A stretch of DNA of 64,000 bases from Nocardiopsis eucommiae (GTDB lineage: Bacteria > Actinomycetota > Actinomycetes > Streptosporangiales > Streptosporangiaceae), in contig CP074402.1 in the NCBI GenBank assembly GCA_018388625.1, forward strand, positions 1,364,001 to 1,428,000, in the 5' to 3' direction. This document shows, in pieces, positions 27,818 to 38,974 of this stretch. The notes beneath the pieces were generated by a model, which did not search any database, was not told the DNA's origin, and saw only the letters and a list, made by a program, of their open reading frames with translations. Every line of letters starts with the position of its first letter. Positions within the stretch are counted from its first letter, which is position 1. A program made the translations under genes and the position numbers.

Positions 27818-29708
27818 ATGACCCGGCCGTCGGCCGCACCGAACGCCTCGGGCGAGGGTGCCTCGGACCGGTTCGGAACCGGACCGGACGCCGCCTCCGC
27901 CCCGCCCGCCGCACCGGGCCCCGCATCCGCGCCGCTGGCCGGAGTCCCTGAAAGCGAGCGCCGGGGCCCACCGTCCCCGTGCCCGTCAGGCCCGCCAAGC
28001 ACCGCGCCCCCACCAACGAGGACGACCGCTTCGAGCAGGTCCTGGAGTCACTGCGCAAGCAGATCCGGGACCTGGAGTTCGCCGAGGACTGGCCGGAGCC
28101 GAGGAGGGGCGGGTTCTCCAGGCCGACGTCCTGGCCCAGCTCTCCGACTACGTGCTGCCCCGCGTGCGCCGCCCCGACATCCCGCTGCTCATCGCCGTCG
28201 CCGGTTCGACCGGCGCGGGCAAGTCGACCCTGGTCAACAGCCTGGTCGGTGAGCAGGTCACCACCACCGGCGTGCGCAGGCCCACCACCAACAGCCCGGT
28301 GCTGGCCTGCAACCCGGCCGACGTGGACTGGTTCAGCGAGGCCTCCTTCATCCCGTCCCTGCCCCGTGTACGCCAGCAGGGTCTGGCGATGCCCGGCAAG
28401 GACGGCATGCTGGTGCTCGCCGCCACCGAGGCCATGCCCCCGGGCGTCGCCCTGCTCGACACTCCCGACGTCGACTCCGCCGTCGCCGCGCACCACGAGT
28501 TCGCCGCCAAGTTCCTGGACGCGGCCGACCTGTGGGTGTTCGTCACCACCTCAGGCCGGTACGCGGACGCCCGTGTGTGGGAGTTCCTCCAGGTGGCCCG
28601 GGACCGCGACACCTCACTGGCGGTCGTGCTCTCCCGGGTGCCCCGCAAGGGACGCCGCCAGCTGCTGGACCACTTCGGCGCCATGCTGGAGGCCAACGGT
28701 CTGGGCGCCGCCGCGCGCTTCGCGATCCCGGAGACCGACCAGATCGAGGGTGAGCGCTTCACCTCCAACGTCGCCGACCACATCCGCGAGTACCTGGCGG
28801 ACGTGGCCGGCGAGGCCGAGCAGCGCGACCGGGTGTCCCGACGCACGTTCATCGGGGTCATCGACAGCTTCCGCTCCCGTGTCCCCGAGCTGGCCCGCCA
28901 GGTCGAGGCGCAGATCGAGACCGGGCGTTCGCTGGGCGCCTCCGTCGACGACGCCTACGCGGGCGCGACCGAGAGGATCGACACGGCCCTGGGAGACGGT
29001 TCCCTGCTGCGCGGCTCGCTCCTCGCCCGGTGGCAGGAGGTCGCGGCCAGCGGAGAGCTCGCCAAGAGCCTGCGCCTGCGCGGCAAGAAGGCCCGCAAGG
29101 GCCGTGCCGAACAGGCCGAGCGCGGCCAGCGGGTCAGCGCGCTGGAGCGCGCCGTACGCGACTCCCTGGAGGCCCTGGTGGTCTCCGCCAACGACCGTGC
29201 CTGGGAGCAGATCGAGGAGCAGTGGCGGGAGGTCCCCGGCGGCGGTGAGCTCGTGGACCGCGCCCTCGACCAGCCCGGCAGGGGCCTGATCGCCAAACAG
29301 GTGCGCCAGGAGATCACCGAGTGGCAGCGTGAGATCGCGGAGATGACCGCGGCCAACGGTGCCACCAAGAGGTCGGTGGCCCGCTTCGTCACCTTCGACC
29401 ACGACGTCGTCGCCCTGGTCCTCATCATCGACCTGCTCGGCTTCGAAAGTTCCCACTCCGGAGGCGGCGCCCGCGCGGCCGACGCCTCCGGCCCATCCCC
29501 ACAGCGCCTGCTCAAGGGGCTGTTCGGCGCCCAGTCGTTGCGCAGCATCGGCGGGTCGGCGCGGGAGAACCTGCGCCAGCGGGTCCTCGGGCTGCTCTCC
29601 CACGAGCGCGTGCCCTTCGACCACGCCCTGTCCAAGGCGGGCATCCCGTCCGACGACAGCGCCGTCCAGCTCTATCAGGCCACGTACAACCTTGAGATCG
29701 CACGATGA
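27818..29708 (+). CDS. Dynamin-like GTPase, first of a pair (two frameshifts)
   Basis: About 630 residues from ATG 27818 (GAGGAGG upstream). The GTPase domain shows the P-loop AGSTGAGKSTL near residue 130, RRPTTNSPV (switch I Thr) and LLDTPDVDS (G3). A long helical stalk-like part follows, with one hydrophobic stretch near residue 530 (VVALVLIIDLLGF). Frameshifts near 27968 and 28108 lie at C and G runs in the N-terminal part. The stop overlaps the start of the second GTPase (ATGA). The pair resembles the DynA/DynB dynamins that support FtsZ rings in sporulating Streptomyces; that equivalence is an inference. Confidence 0.82.
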
Positions 29709-32700
29709 CAACTCAGTGGAACCCCGCGCACGCGGGGGCACCGGCCCGGACCGTGACCGAGCCGAGGGCGAGGAGCGCGAGGGCGCGCCCGCCGGGCGGG
29801 GTACGGACCAGCGCGGCTCCGCCGCACGGGGTTCCGCCGTGAGCGGACCGTGGAACGACGGTCCCTCGCCGGCGCGGGACCCGGACCGGTCCGCCGAAGA
29901 CGAGGACCCCACTCCCTACCAGAGCGGCCCCTGGCGCGGCTACACGATGCCGGTGCCCGAGCACCCCGAGCACGCCGAGGAGCGTGAGCGGGCGGCCGAG
30001 GAGAACCCCACCTCCGCCTACGACCCGCCCGCCTACGACGGGATCACCGGCTACCCGGACCCGTCCGGAGCCGGTGCCGTGCAGGCCGCGTCGCAGAGGA
30101 CCGCTCCCTCGGAGGACACGGACGAGGAGGGGACCGGCACCGACACCGACGACGGCGCCGCGCCGGACCCCCGGTCCGAGTCCGCCGAGTCCGCGGGGGC
30201 CCGTCAGCGGAGGTTCGGACGCCACGCGCGCTCCTCCTCCCCGGGGGCCCAGGACACGGAGGCGAACGGGGCCGCGCAGAGACGCCGTCAGGGCGACGAC
30301 GACCACGACGACCCGGACGGGCTCGCGGGCTGGGTCGGCAGCCTCACGGAGGCGGCCGACGACACCCGGATCGCCGGACGCCACACGGGCAGCTTCCCGG
30401 TGATCACACCGGAGACCGAACGCCCCGACGAACAGGGAGAACGCACCCGGAACGGGGGCGGCAAGGACGGGCGTACGCGCGGCGGGCGCGACCGGACCGA
30501 GGGTGGACGCGGCGATCGCGCCCGCAGCAGGCGGGACCGGATCGACGCGGGTCGGGACGGTGTCGACGGCACCGACGGGGACGAACGGGAGCAGGACGAG
30601 CAGGCCCCCGAGGGCGAGGGGACGCCGCGTCGCCACACCTCCCGTCCGGAGCCCGGTCCGGCACGTCCCTCCACCGCCACCTGGGTGCCCGAACCCGAGG
30701 ACGAGAGCACCGAGGCCGGGGAGGACTCCGGGGAAGCACCCGAGGCCGCCCCACAGGGAGCCGCCGAGACCGGGTTCGACCTGCTCGACGGCGACGGCAC
30801 CGGTGCCGCGCGGACGGCCACGGTCCCGGTGGGCCCCGCGACCTCCGGCACGGAGGGGTCCGCCGACACCCAGGAACCGGCGGAGGCGGCCGACGACGGC
30901 CCCGAACCCCTGCCCCGCCGGGTTCCCGGACCCTCGGCGGTCTCGGGCGCCTTCCGGGCGATCGGTGCCGACACCGTCGCTCCGGAACCGGTCTCCGACT
31001 CCGTGCCCGCACCGGCGGGCTCCGCTCCCGAGGAGGACGACGACGAGGAGTACCGCCCCACCAGTGGCGACCACTGGCAACCCACCAGCACCACCAGCCG
31101 CGCCGAGCTCATCGAGCGGCTGGACGCGTTGAGCACCCTGACCGAACTCGGCCAGGGCGACCTCCCGGAGAAGGTCCTCGGCCAGGCCGGGCAGCTGCTC
31201 GACCACGCCGGGGCCCGCCTGCGCCTGTCCGGCGACCACACCGTGGTGGCGCTGGCCGGAGGCACCGGAAGCGGGAAGTCCTCGCTGTTCAACGCTTTGT
31301 GCGGGCTCGAACTCTCCCAGACCGGCGTCACCCGCCCCACCACCTCCAAGGCGCACGCCTGCGTGTGGGGGCACGAGGGCGCCGACGCGCTGCTCAGCTG
31401 GCTGGGGGTCCCCAACCGCTACCGCCACTCGCGCACGGGGGTCCTGGACACCAGCAACTCGGAGCTGACCGGGCTGGTCCTGCTCGACCTGCCGGACCAC
31501 GACTCGGTCCGCAGCCTGCACACCGCCGAGGCCGACCGGCTCATCGGCTCGGTGGACCTGCTCGTGTGGGTGCTCGACCCGCAGAAGTACGCCGACGCCG
31601 CCGTCCACCACCGCTACCTGGCCAAGATGGCGGGGCACGGGGCGGTCACCGTCGCGGTGCTCAACCAGGTGGACCGGGTGGCCCCGGACGAGCTGGAGGA
31701 GCTCCTCACCGACCTGCGCCGCCTTCTGGAGACGGAGTCCGGGGTGCACCCCAGGGTGATCACGACCTCCACCGTCACCGGGCAGGGCATCCGTGACGTG
31801 CGCGAGTTCCTGGGGGAGACCGTCGTCGAGCGCCGGGCCCTGGTCGACCGTCTGGTCGCGGACCTGGACCAGGTCATCGCGCCCTTCGAGGAGTTCTACG
31901 GCGAAGGGGAGGTGCCCGCGACGGTCTCCGCCGAGGTGCGGTCGCAGGTGCAGGAGGGCCTGGCCAACGCGGCCGGGGTCACGGCCGTGGCCGACGTGGT
32001 GGAGACCAACGACGTGCGCCGGGGCAGGCGCAGGGTCGGCTGGCCGGTGGCCCGCAGGGCAGCCAAGCTGCGCAAGGATCCGCTCGCCGCCGTCCAACTG
32101 GACTTCCTGCGCCGGGACGAACCGGGTGTGGGCGGACCGGTCGACGCGCACGAGGCCGAACTGGAGACCGCGCTGGGCGAGGCGGCGGACCAGGTGTCCG
32201 AGGGGATGCCCGGACCGTGGCGCCGGAGGATGCGCGCGGCGGCCCGCAGCGGGGTGGCCGAGCTGCCGAGTGAACTCGGCGAGGCGGTCTCCGGCGCGGT
32301 CGGGGACCCCGACAGCAGCCCCTCGTGGTGGCGGATGGCCCGGACCGTGCAGTACGCGTTGCTCGCGGTGGCCGGAGCCGGTTTCGCCTGGGCCGTGGTG
32401 TCCCTGCTGAGCTGGCTCGGCGGCGGTATCACCGGGCTGCGGGCGTTCGACGATCCGATCTTCGCCGCCTACGCGGGCGCCGTGGTCGTGGCCGGTCTGC
32501 TGGTGGGCTGGCTGACCGGGGTGGGCTGCGGGAACCTCGTGGAGGTCGCCGCCGTCCAGCGCCGCGAGGAGGTGGAGCGCGCGGCCCAGACGCGGGTCCG
32601 GGAGATCGCCGGACTGCGGGTCGTGGCTCCGATGGAGGAGGAGCTGGCCCGCTACCGGGCCTTCCGGGCCGCCTACGAGGTGGCGCGGGTCCAGGAGTGA
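29705..32700 (+). CDS. Dynamin-like membrane GTPase, second of a pair (one frameshift)
   Basis: About 998 residues. The first 450 or so are acidic and disordered (runs rich in Asp, Glu, Arg, Gly). The GTPase domain has ALAGGTGSGKSSLFNAL near residue 520, TRPTTSKAHA, LLDLPDHDS (G3) and LNQVDRV (G4). Two membrane helices near residues 885 and 925 (QYALLAVAGAGFAWAVVSLL; YAGAVVVAGLLVGWLTG) sit between helical parts, a hairpin anchor typical of bacterial dynamins. The start overlaps the stop of the first GTPase; a missing C near 29726 shifts the frame after seven residues. A role in membrane remodelling or septation is likely. Confidence 0.82.
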
Positions 32701-32796
32701 GTCCCGGCCCCGGCGGTCCGCACGGACCGGGCGGAGCGGTGAGACGGGGCCGGACGACGGGAGGGCCGGTCGGGGACGCGCCCCGGCCGGCCCGGT

Positions 32797-32836
32797 GAGA
32801 CGGGGACGGGCGGCATGGACCGCCGGTCCCCGTCTC
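32797..32836. terminator. Strong bidirectional terminator after the GTPase pair
   Basis: GAGACGGGGAC and GTCCCCGTCTC form a perfect 11-bp outer stem, continued by GGCGG/CCGCC inside. It serves the GTPase operon and would also end any minus-strand transcript from the short ORF at 32853-32882. Confidence 0.8.
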
Positions 32837-32852
32837 GCGTCATGGAGGGGAC

Positions 32853-32882
32853 CTACGTCCAGTTGACGACCTTCTTGGCCAT
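32853..32882 (-). CDS. Possible nine-residue peptide
   Basis: ATG-GCC-AAG-AAG... codes for MAKKVVNWT and stops with TAG. A very good ribosome binding site (GAAGGAG, spacing six) precedes it and the strong hairpin at 32797-32836 follows. No downstream gene on that strand would make it a classic leader peptide. It could be chance, a regulatory peptide or the visible part of a small RNA. Confidence 0.25.
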   Translation of the reverse strand: MAKKVVNWT

Positions 32883-33306
32883 GTGATGCTCCTTCGGTTG
32901 AGTGCTGAGAACTACTGGATCATCGGGCGGTCGGCACGGCGGACGGCAGCGAGAGGCGGACCGGCCAGCTTCTGGCCGAAACCGGCGATGCCCTCTGGCA
33001 GGATGCCCTACAACGTGACGCTAACCAACCCCCTGGAACACAGGGTGACCACTAAGGTAGCCTCGGCCTGCGGGTCACATACAATAGGCGATTAAGTTAT
33101 TACCCAAAGTAATGTAAAGTGAGGGGGTGTGCTTCCCAGTCGCCTACCAGGGATGATGCGGGTTCCCTGGTCACCGAGTGGCACCGTGAGGGAACGCGGG
33201 GCGAGTCCGGTTCGTCGAAAGGAGAACCGTGAGAGGCGGTGAGCGCATCAGAGTCGAGTGCGGGGGTCCGGAGGCCGCGGGTGACACAGGGAGGGAGGAG
33301 GGAACG
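32883..33306. other. Intergenic stretch with an AT-rich promoter-like island
   Basis: No gene is supported on either strand. At 33081-33120 the DNA is unusually AT-rich for this genome and contains ATTAC-CCAAA-GTAAT (33099-33113), a small inverted repeat. It lies about 190 bases upstream of the diguanylate cyclase start and probably holds its promoter. Confidence 0.45.
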
Positions 33307-34662
33307 GTGAGCATCTCGGAGAAGCCGATGGCGGCCGAGGGCGTCCCTTTCGGGGAGCGCCGGTCCTGGCCGATCTTCCAGCAGCCCCTGGGCATGGTCC
33401 TGTTGTTGTTCCTGCTGGTCTTCGTCGCGTTGTTCCTCTTCGGGGTGGCCGCCGCGCAGACGGTTCCCACCATCTCCGACCTCTCCCTGTTCCTCGCCCT
33501 GGTGATCTCCGCGGTGGTGTGCGTCGAGGCGATTCGCCGGATCGACCTCCCCGCCGGAATCACCCGCGACCTCCTGGGAGCCTGGTGGTTCCCCGCGATG
33601 CTCCTGCTGCCCCCGGTGTACTCGCTCCTCATCCCGGTCCCCGCCTACCTGCTGCTCCAGCGCCGGAGCAGGCGCACGCTGCCGCACCGGCGCGTTTTCA
33701 ACGCCGCCTCCATCGGAGTCTCCGGGTTCCTCGCCTCGGTGGTCTGGCACGGCTCGCAGGGCGGACTGCTCGCCGGGATCAGCGGACTCCCGAACGCCCA
33801 CGAGTCCCTGCTCTCCCTCAGCGGCGTGGTCCTGGCCCTGGCCTGCTGCGCGGGGTTCACCGTCATGAACACGCTCCTGGTGTTCCTGGGCACCAGGCTC
33901 AGCGGCGGGTCGGACAGCATGCGGACCATGTGGGACCGCGAGGCCTTCCTGGTGGACTCCGCCGAGTTATGTGTCGGCGTCACCGTCGCCATCCTCGCGC
34001 AGCTGTCGATGTTCCTCCTGGTCATCGCGGTTCCGCCGGTCCTGTTGCTCCAGCGGAGCCTGGTCTACCAGCAACTCCAGACCGCCGCGCGGACCGACCC
34101 GAAGACCGGCCTGCTCAACGCCCCGACCTGGGAGCAGGAGGCGGCCGCCGAAATCGTCCGGGCCCGCGCCACGCGCGGCCGTGCCGCGGTGCTCATCGTG
34201 GACATCGACCACTTCAAGCGAGTGAACGACAGCTACGGCCACCTCTTCGGTGACCAGGTCCTGCTGGGCGTCGCGACGACCATCGCCCAGCAGCTGCGCC
34301 AGTCGGACCTGCTCGGCCGGTTCGGCGGTGAGGAGTTCGTGGTCCTCCTGCCCGGCGCCGACGTGACCGAGGCCTGGCAGGCGGCCGAACGGCTGCGCTC
34401 GCAGGTCGGGCGGATGGAGATCGCCGTGGAGGACGTCCAGGTCTCCATCACCATCTCGATCGGCGTCGCCGTCGCTGGTGACCACGGCAACGACCTCGTC
34501 GAACTGCTGACCGCGGCCGACCTCGCGCTCTACCGGGCGAAGGAGACCGGCCGCGACCGCGTGTGCCTGCCCGCCGGGCGCTCCGAGGTGTCCGGGCAGA
34601 TCCCCGGCCCCCGAGAGGGACAGATCACCGACCCCGCCAACAGCCCGGGGGAACCCTTCTGA
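33307..34662 (+). CDS. Membrane-bound diguanylate cyclase (GGDEF)
   Basis: 451 residues from GTG 33307, which follows GGGAGGAGGG. Six or seven membrane helices occupy about residues 20-260, a sensor of unknown ligand. The GGDEF domain starts near 270 (ARTDPKTGLLNAPTWEQE, VDIDHFKRVNDSYGH) and has the active GGEEF near residue 339. RQSD lies exactly five residues before it, which is the inhibitory I-site, so the enzyme should make c-di-GMP under product control. In actinomycetes this nucleotide controls development through BldD. The gene is intact and stands alone. Confidence 0.93.
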   Translation: MSISEKPMAAEGVPFGERRSWPIFQQPLGMVLLLFLLVFVALFLFGVAAAQTVPTISDLSLFLALVISAVVCVEAIRRIDLPAGITRDLLGAWWFPAMLLLPPVYSLLIPVPAYLLLQRRSRRTLPHRRVFNAASIGVSGFLASVVWHGSQGGLLAGISGLPNAHESLLSLSGVVLALACCAGFTVMNTLLVFLGTRLSGGSDSMRTMWDREAFLVDSAELCVGVTVAILAQLSMFLLVIAVPPVLLLQRSLVYQQLQTAARTDPKTGLLNAPTWEQEAAAEIVRARATRGRAAVLIVDIDHFKRVNDSYGHLFGDQVLLGVATTIAQQLRQSDLLGRFGGEEFVVLLPGADVTEAWQAAERLRSQVGRMEIAVEDVQVSITISIGVAVAGDHGNDLVELLTAADLALYRAKETGRDRVCLPAGRSEVSGQIPGPREGQITDPANSPGEPF

Positions 34663-34758
34663 TCCGCTGACCGGCGAGGAGGACGCGGCTCCGGGCGAGT
34701 TGTCCACAGGCCCGCCCCACCGGTTGCGCCGCCACCCCCGGTGACCGAACGTGGAACC

Positions 34759-36039
34759 ATGCCCGGTGAACAGCACGACCCCTCCTCCGGCCCCCACGAC
34801 CCCACCGTCGGCCCCCACGACCCCACCTCCGCTCCACTGCGCCTGCGTACCCCCACCGACCTCCTCGCGGCCCTGCCCTACCTGGTGCACCAACCGCTGG
34901 ACGACGCGGTGGTCGCCCTGGTGCTCAGGCAGGAGAGCGTCCTCGGGGTCCTGTACGGCGGACTCGACCACCTGGACCACGTCCTGACCCCGGACCGCAG
35001 CGGCCGGGCGGCGGTGGAGGCCGCGCTGGGCGAGGGCGGCGGTGCCCTGCTGGTGGCCGGTTTCGGTCACTCCGCGCGGATCACCCCGCACGTGCGCGCG
35101 CTCCTGCACGAGGCCCGCGCCCGGGGACTCCCCGTCCTGGAGGCGCTGCGGGTGGCCGGGGACCGCTACTGGTCCTACCTCTGCCACGACCCCGACTGCT
35201 GCCCCGCCGAAGGGAGGCGCTTCGACCCGGACGCGTCCCCGGTCCCGGCCGGGGCGGTGGTGCGCGGACTGGTGCCGGTCGTCCGGGATCCCTCCGCGCG
35301 GGTCGGGTTCCTGCTGGAGCCCGTGCACGCGTCGGTGCGGTCCGAGGTGGCCGAGGAGGCCGCCGCCGAGGAGGAGCGCCTGGGCGGCGCCGACCAGGTG
35401 GAACGGCACACCGCCGTGGTGCTGGAGACCCTGCACGAGGAGGCGCGTCACCGGGTCACCGCCCCGGCGGCCCTCGCCCGGCTCGGCGTCCACCTCACCC
35501 GCGTTCCGGTGCGGGACGCCGTGTGGACCCGCATCACCCCGGAGACCGCCGCACTCCACGTCCGGCTCTGGTCCCGGGTGGTGCGCCACGTCCCGGACCG
35601 CCACCGACCGGCCCCGGCCGCCCTGCTGGCCGTGGCCGCCTGGCAGGAGGACGACCTCGATCTGGCCCGCGCCGCCGTGAACGTGGCACTGGAGGTGGAG
35701 CCCGGGTACGCGATGGCGGTACTCATGGCCCGCGCCCTGGAGACCGGGCTGCCCGCCGAGCGCTGGCGGGGCTTCCTGGCCGCCCGCACCGACGACGGGG
35801 ACGTCCCCGAGGACCCGGAGAGAACCCCGCGTCACGTGGGGGACTGGTGTCTCCGGCACCGCGCTCCCGGCACCGCGTCCCCGGCACTGTGCGGCGACTC
35901 GTCCACGCCGCCCACGGACGTGCCGGTCCGGCGGATGTGGGTGCCGCGTCCCCCGTACCTCTTCGCGATGTTGAGCTGCCGAAGGGTCGCGGACCGGGGG
36001 ACACGGGAACGTGTGGAGGTCTCGGTGCCCTCCGCCTGA
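34759..36039 (+). CDS. DUF4192 family protein
   Basis: 426 residues. DUF4192 features are clear: RLRTPTDLLAALPYLVHQPLDDAVVALVL at the start, GDRYWSYLCHDPDCCPAEGRRFDP in the middle, and TALLAVAAWQ-type helices later (ALLAVAAWQEDDLDLARAA). Families of this type are cytoplasmic actinobacterial proteins without known activity; the CHDPDCC cluster may bind metal. ATG 34759 was chosen over GTG 34741, as neither has a strong ribosome binding site. It is intact and lies between the diguanylate cyclase and ettA. Confidence 0.85.
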   Translation: MPGEQHDPSSGPHDPTVGPHDPTSAPLRLRTPTDLLAALPYLVHQPLDDAVVALVLRQESVLGVLYGGLDHLDHVLTPDRSGRAAVEAALGEGGGALLVAGFGHSARITPHVRALLHEARARGLPVLEALRVAGDRYWSYLCHDPDCCPAEGRRFDPDASPVPAGAVVRGLVPVVRDPSARVGFLLEPVHASVRSEVAEEAAAEEERLGGADQVERHTAVVLETLHEEARHRVTAPAALARLGVHLTRVPVRDAVWTRITPETAALHVRLWSRVVRHVPDRHRPAPAALLAVAAWQEDDLDLARAAVNVALEVEPGYAMAVLMARALETGLPAERWRGFLAARTDDGDVPEDPERTPRHVGDWCLRHRAPGTASPALCGDSSTPPTDVPVRRMWVPRPPYLFAMLSCRRVADRGTRERVEVSVPSA

Positions 36040-36186
36040 GTCCGTCGCACGAGGGCCGAGGGGATCGGGGCCCTGGGTGCCCTCTGCCCGGTGACCCTTC
36101 CCCGGGGTCCTCCGGCCGGTACCGCCGCGCACCCTGATCGCCTGTGATGGCGGGGGCACCGGCCCGGACGCCCTAGGCTTGGAGGC

Positions 36187-37851
36187 ATGCCGGAGTACAT
36201 CTACACCATGCAAAACGTGCGCAAGGCGCACGGCGACAAGGTCGTCCTTGACAATGTCTCGGGGTCGTTCCTGCCCGGAGCCAAGATCGGTGTCGTTGGC
36301 CCGAACGGGGCGGGTAAGTCGACGCTGCTGAAGATCCTGGCCGGCATCGAGCAGCCGTCCAACGGTGAGGCGCGGCTCATGCCCGGGTTCACCGTGGGTC
36401 TGCTCGCCCAGGAACCGCGGCTCGACGAGAGCAAGACGGTCCTGGAGAACGTCGAGGACGGCGTCGCCGAGACCAAGGCGATGCTGAACCGCTTCAACGA
36501 GATCGCCGAGCAGATGGCGACGGACTACTCCGACGACCTGCTCGAGGAGATGGGCAAGCTCCAGGAGCAGCTCGACCACCGCAACGCCTGGGACCTGGAC
36601 AGCCAGCTGGCGCAGGCCATGGACGCCCTGCGCTGCCCGCCCGGGGACGCCTCCGTCACCCAGCTGTCCGGTGGCGAGAAGCGCCGCGTGGCGCTCTGCA
36701 AGCTGCTGCTGGAGGCCCCTGACCTCCTGCTGTTGGACGAGCCCACCAACCACCTGGACGCCGAGAGCGTGAACTGGTTGGAGCAGCACCTGTCCAAGTA
36801 CGCGGGCACCGTCATCGCGATCACACACGACAGGTACTTCCTGGACCACGTCGCCACCTGGATCCTGGAGCTGGACCGCGGCCAGTTCTACCCCTACGAG
36901 GGCAACTACAGCACCTACCTGGAGACCAAGCAGGCCCGCCTGAAGGTCGAGGGACAGAAGGACGTCAAGAAGGCCAAGCGCCTCAAGGACGAGCTGGAGT
37001 GGGTCCGCTCCAACGCCAAGGCCCGCCAGACGAAGAGCAAGTCGCGTCTGGCCCGCTACGAGGAGATGGCCGCCGAGGCCGACAAGACCCGCAAGCTGGA
37101 CTTCGAGGAGATCCAGATCCCGCCGGGTCCGCGTCTGGGCAACACCGTGGTCGAGGTCAAGAACCTCACCAAGGGCTTCGAGGACCGGGTGCTCATCGAG
37201 GACCTCAGCTTCTCGCTGCCGCCCAACGGCATCGTCGGCATCATCGGTCCGAACGGTGTCGGCAAGACGACCCTGTTCAAGATGATCGTCGGTGAGGAGA
37301 CCCCGGACGAGGGCAAGATCACCGTCGGTGAGACGGTCGAGATCTCCTACGTCGACCAGTACCGGGGCCGGATCGACGACACCAAGAACGTCTGGGAGAC
37401 CATCTCCGACGGGGAGACCTTCATCGAGGTCGGCAAGGTCGAGATCCCCAGCCGCGCCTACGTGGCCGCCTTCGGTTTCAAGGGCTCGGACCAGCAGAAG
37501 TCCGCCGGTGTGCTCTCCGGTGGTGAGCGCAACCGGGTGAACCTGGCGCTCACCCTCAAGCAGGGCGGCAACCTGCTGCTCCTGGACGAGCCCACCAACG
37601 ACCTGGACGTCGAGACCCTCGGCTCGCTGGAGAACGCCATCCTGGACTTCCCGGGCTGTGCCGTGATCACCTCCCACGACCGCTGGTTCCTGGACCGCGT
37701 CGCCACCCACATCCTGGCCTGGGAGGGCGGCTCCTCCTGGTTCTGGTTCGAGGGCAACTTCGAGTCCTACGAGAAGAACAAGGTCGAGCGCCTCGGTCCG
37801 GAGGCCGCGCGTCCGCACGCGGTCACGCACCGCAAGCTCACCCGCGACTAG
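36187..37851 (+). CDS. ettA: ABC-F ATPase, energy-dependent translational throttle protein EttA
   Basis: 554 residues, two ATP-binding domains and no membrane helix. Walker A motifs are GPNGAGKST (about 39) and GPNGVGKTT (about 354); signature motifs LSGGEKRR and LSGGERNR; Walker B motifs [11 protein letters not shown] and [11 protein letters not shown]. The linker (about 240-320) is rich in Lys/Arg and contains [13 protein letters not shown], the P-site tRNA interaction motif region. EttA binds the ribosomal E-site and gates the first peptide bond according to the ADP/ATP ratio. The length and both domains match the family. It is intact. Confidence 0.96.
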   Translation: MPEYIYTMQNVRKAHGDKVVLDNVSGSFLPGAKIGVVGPNGAGKSTLLKILAGIEQPSNGEARLMPGFTVGLLAQEPRLDESKTVLENVEDGVAETKAMLNRFNEIAEQMATDYSDDLLEEMGKLQEQLDHRNAWDLDSQLAQAMDALRCPPGDASVTQLSGGEKRRVALCKLLLEAPDLLLLDEPTNHLDAESVNWLEQHLSKYAGTVIAITHDRYFLDHVATWILELDRGQFYPYEGNYSTYLETKQARLKVEGQKDVKKAKRLKDELEWVRSNAKARQTKSKSRLARYEEMAAEADKTRKLDFEEIQIPPGPRLGNTVVEVKNLTKGFEDRVLIEDLSFSLPPNGIVGIIGPNGVGKTTLFKMIVGEETPDEGKITVGETVEISYVDQYRGRIDDTKNVWETISDGETFIEVGKVEIPSRAYVAAFGFKGSDQQKSAGVLSGGERNRVNLALTLKQGGNLLLLDEPTNDLDVETLGSLENAILDFPGCAVITSHDRWFLDRVATHILAWEGGSSWFWFEGNFESYEKNKVERLGPEAARPHAVTHRKLTRD

Positions 37852-37868
37852 TCACGGGTGCGTCGTCA

Positions 37869-37911
37869 GGGCCCCGCCGACCGGACCTCCGGACGGCGGG
37901 GCCCTTCGTTT
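37869..37911 (+). terminator. Terminator after ettA
   Basis: GGGCCCCGCCG and CGGCGGGGCCC form a perfect stem followed by a T-rich tail (TTCGTTTGTT). Confidence 0.85.
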
Positions 37912-37979
37912 GTTCCCCTGGGTACTCCCTCGGGGAAGGCCCAGGGGAGGGGACGCGGACGTGGCATACCCTGGGGTCG

Positions 37980-38531
37980 ATGACTTCCGCGCGTGATGAC
38001 CACCAGGGCGCGGGCGAAGAGCCCGTGCGAATGACGTTCTACGAGGCCGTGGGCGGTGAGGAGACCTTCACCCGCCTGGTCCGCCGTTTCTACGAGGGCG
38101 TCGCCGACGACCCCGTGCTGCGGCCCATGTACCCCGAGGAGGACCTGGGGCCCGCCGAGGAACGGCTGCGCCTGTTCCTCATCCAGTACTGGGGCGGCCC
38201 CCGCACCTACAACGAGCAGCGCGGCCACCCGCGCCTGCGCATGCGCCACGTGCCGTTCCGTATCGGAGCGGCCGAGCGCGACCTGTGGCTCAGGCACATG
38301 CGTGACGCCGTGGACTCCCTGGACCTGCACGAGGCCCTGGAGCGTCAGCTCTGGGAGTACATGGTCATGGCCGCGCACAGCATGGTCAACGTCGCCGAGG
38401 ACGCCACGCCCCCGGCGGTGACCAAGCCGACCTCACTGCGGGTGGGCGGCGACGGGAAGGTGCGGCGCGACTCCGGGGACGCGGGCGACGATGACGACGG
38501 CGAGGCCGTCACCATCTCCCTCAAACGGTGA
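37980..38531 (+). CDS. glbO: Group 2 truncated hemoglobin (GlbO type)
   Basis: 183 residues. The TrHbII pattern is complete: [20 protein letters not shown], then [29 protein letters not shown] and WLRHMRDAV with the proximal His. The WG/Y heme-pocket residues fit O2-binding or peroxide-reducing TrHbII proteins. An acidic tail of about 40 residues follows the globin. ATG 38031 is an alternative start that removes a 17-residue lead. It is intact and convergent with the thioesterase gene. Confidence 0.92.
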   Translation: MTSARDDHQGAGEEPVRMTFYEAVGGEETFTRLVRRFYEGVADDPVLRPMYPEEDLGPAEERLRLFLIQYWGGPRTYNEQRGHPRLRMRHVPFRIGAAERDLWLRHMRDAVDSLDLHEALERQLWEYMVMAAHSMVNVAEDATPPAVTKPTSLRVGGDGKVRRDSGDAGDDDDGEAVTISLKR

Positions 38532-38540
38532 CCGGCTCCC

Positions 38541-38974
38541 TCAGGAGAACCGGTGAAGGAGCGAGCGCTCGGCGTCGTTGAGGCGCCGGGCGCTCTGCGT
38601 CGCCACGTCGAAGCCGACCAGGACCGTCCGGGCACGCAGGTAGACGCGGTCGTCGTCGAGGATCTCGTAGTCCATGGTGAAGCTGGCGTTGCGTACCTCG
38701 GTCACCCAGAGCTCCACGCGCACGGGTTCGACGCGGGGCAGCAGGGGGCGACGTAGTCGGCCTCCTGGCGGGCCACCACGGTCGCACCGAACGCCTCGGG
38801 GTGATCCCCCACTCCGAAGTGGAGGAAGCCGACGCGGGCGTCCTCCAGGTACGTCAGCATCCGGACGTTGTTGACGTGCTGCTGCGGGTCGAGGTCGGCG
38901 TAGCGCACCTGGGCCAGGTGTACGTACCGCTGGGGCCCGGTGGTCGCGGTGTTCTCGACCTCGGTCTGTGTCAC
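38541..38974 (-). CDS. Hotdog-fold acyl-CoA thioesterase (4HBT/YbgC type, one frameshift)
   Basis: About 144 residues. The start GTG 38974 has GGAGAGG upstream. QVRYADLDPQQHVNN holds the catalytic Asp region of 4-hydroxybenzoyl-CoA thioesterase-like proteins, followed by ARVGFLHFG and VARQEADYVAPLLPR. A missing C near 38745 splits the protein. The C-terminal half (VTEVRNASFTMDYEI, RARTVLVGFD) completes the hotdog strand set. It probably hydrolyses acyl-CoA; the substrate is unknown. Confidence 0.85.

Noticed and set aside
29713-32151. Minus-strand open frame of about 810 codons opposite the second dynamin-like GTPase
   Set aside because: It mirrors the GTPase coding frame, has no ribosome binding site and shows no known motif.
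33967-37830. Open frame of over 1,200 codons on the minus strand across the diguanylate cyclase, DUF4192 and ettA genes
   Set aside because: It is antisense to three intact, clearly recognised genes and has repetitive Gly/Val/Leu/Arg composition typical of shadow frames in high-GC DNA.
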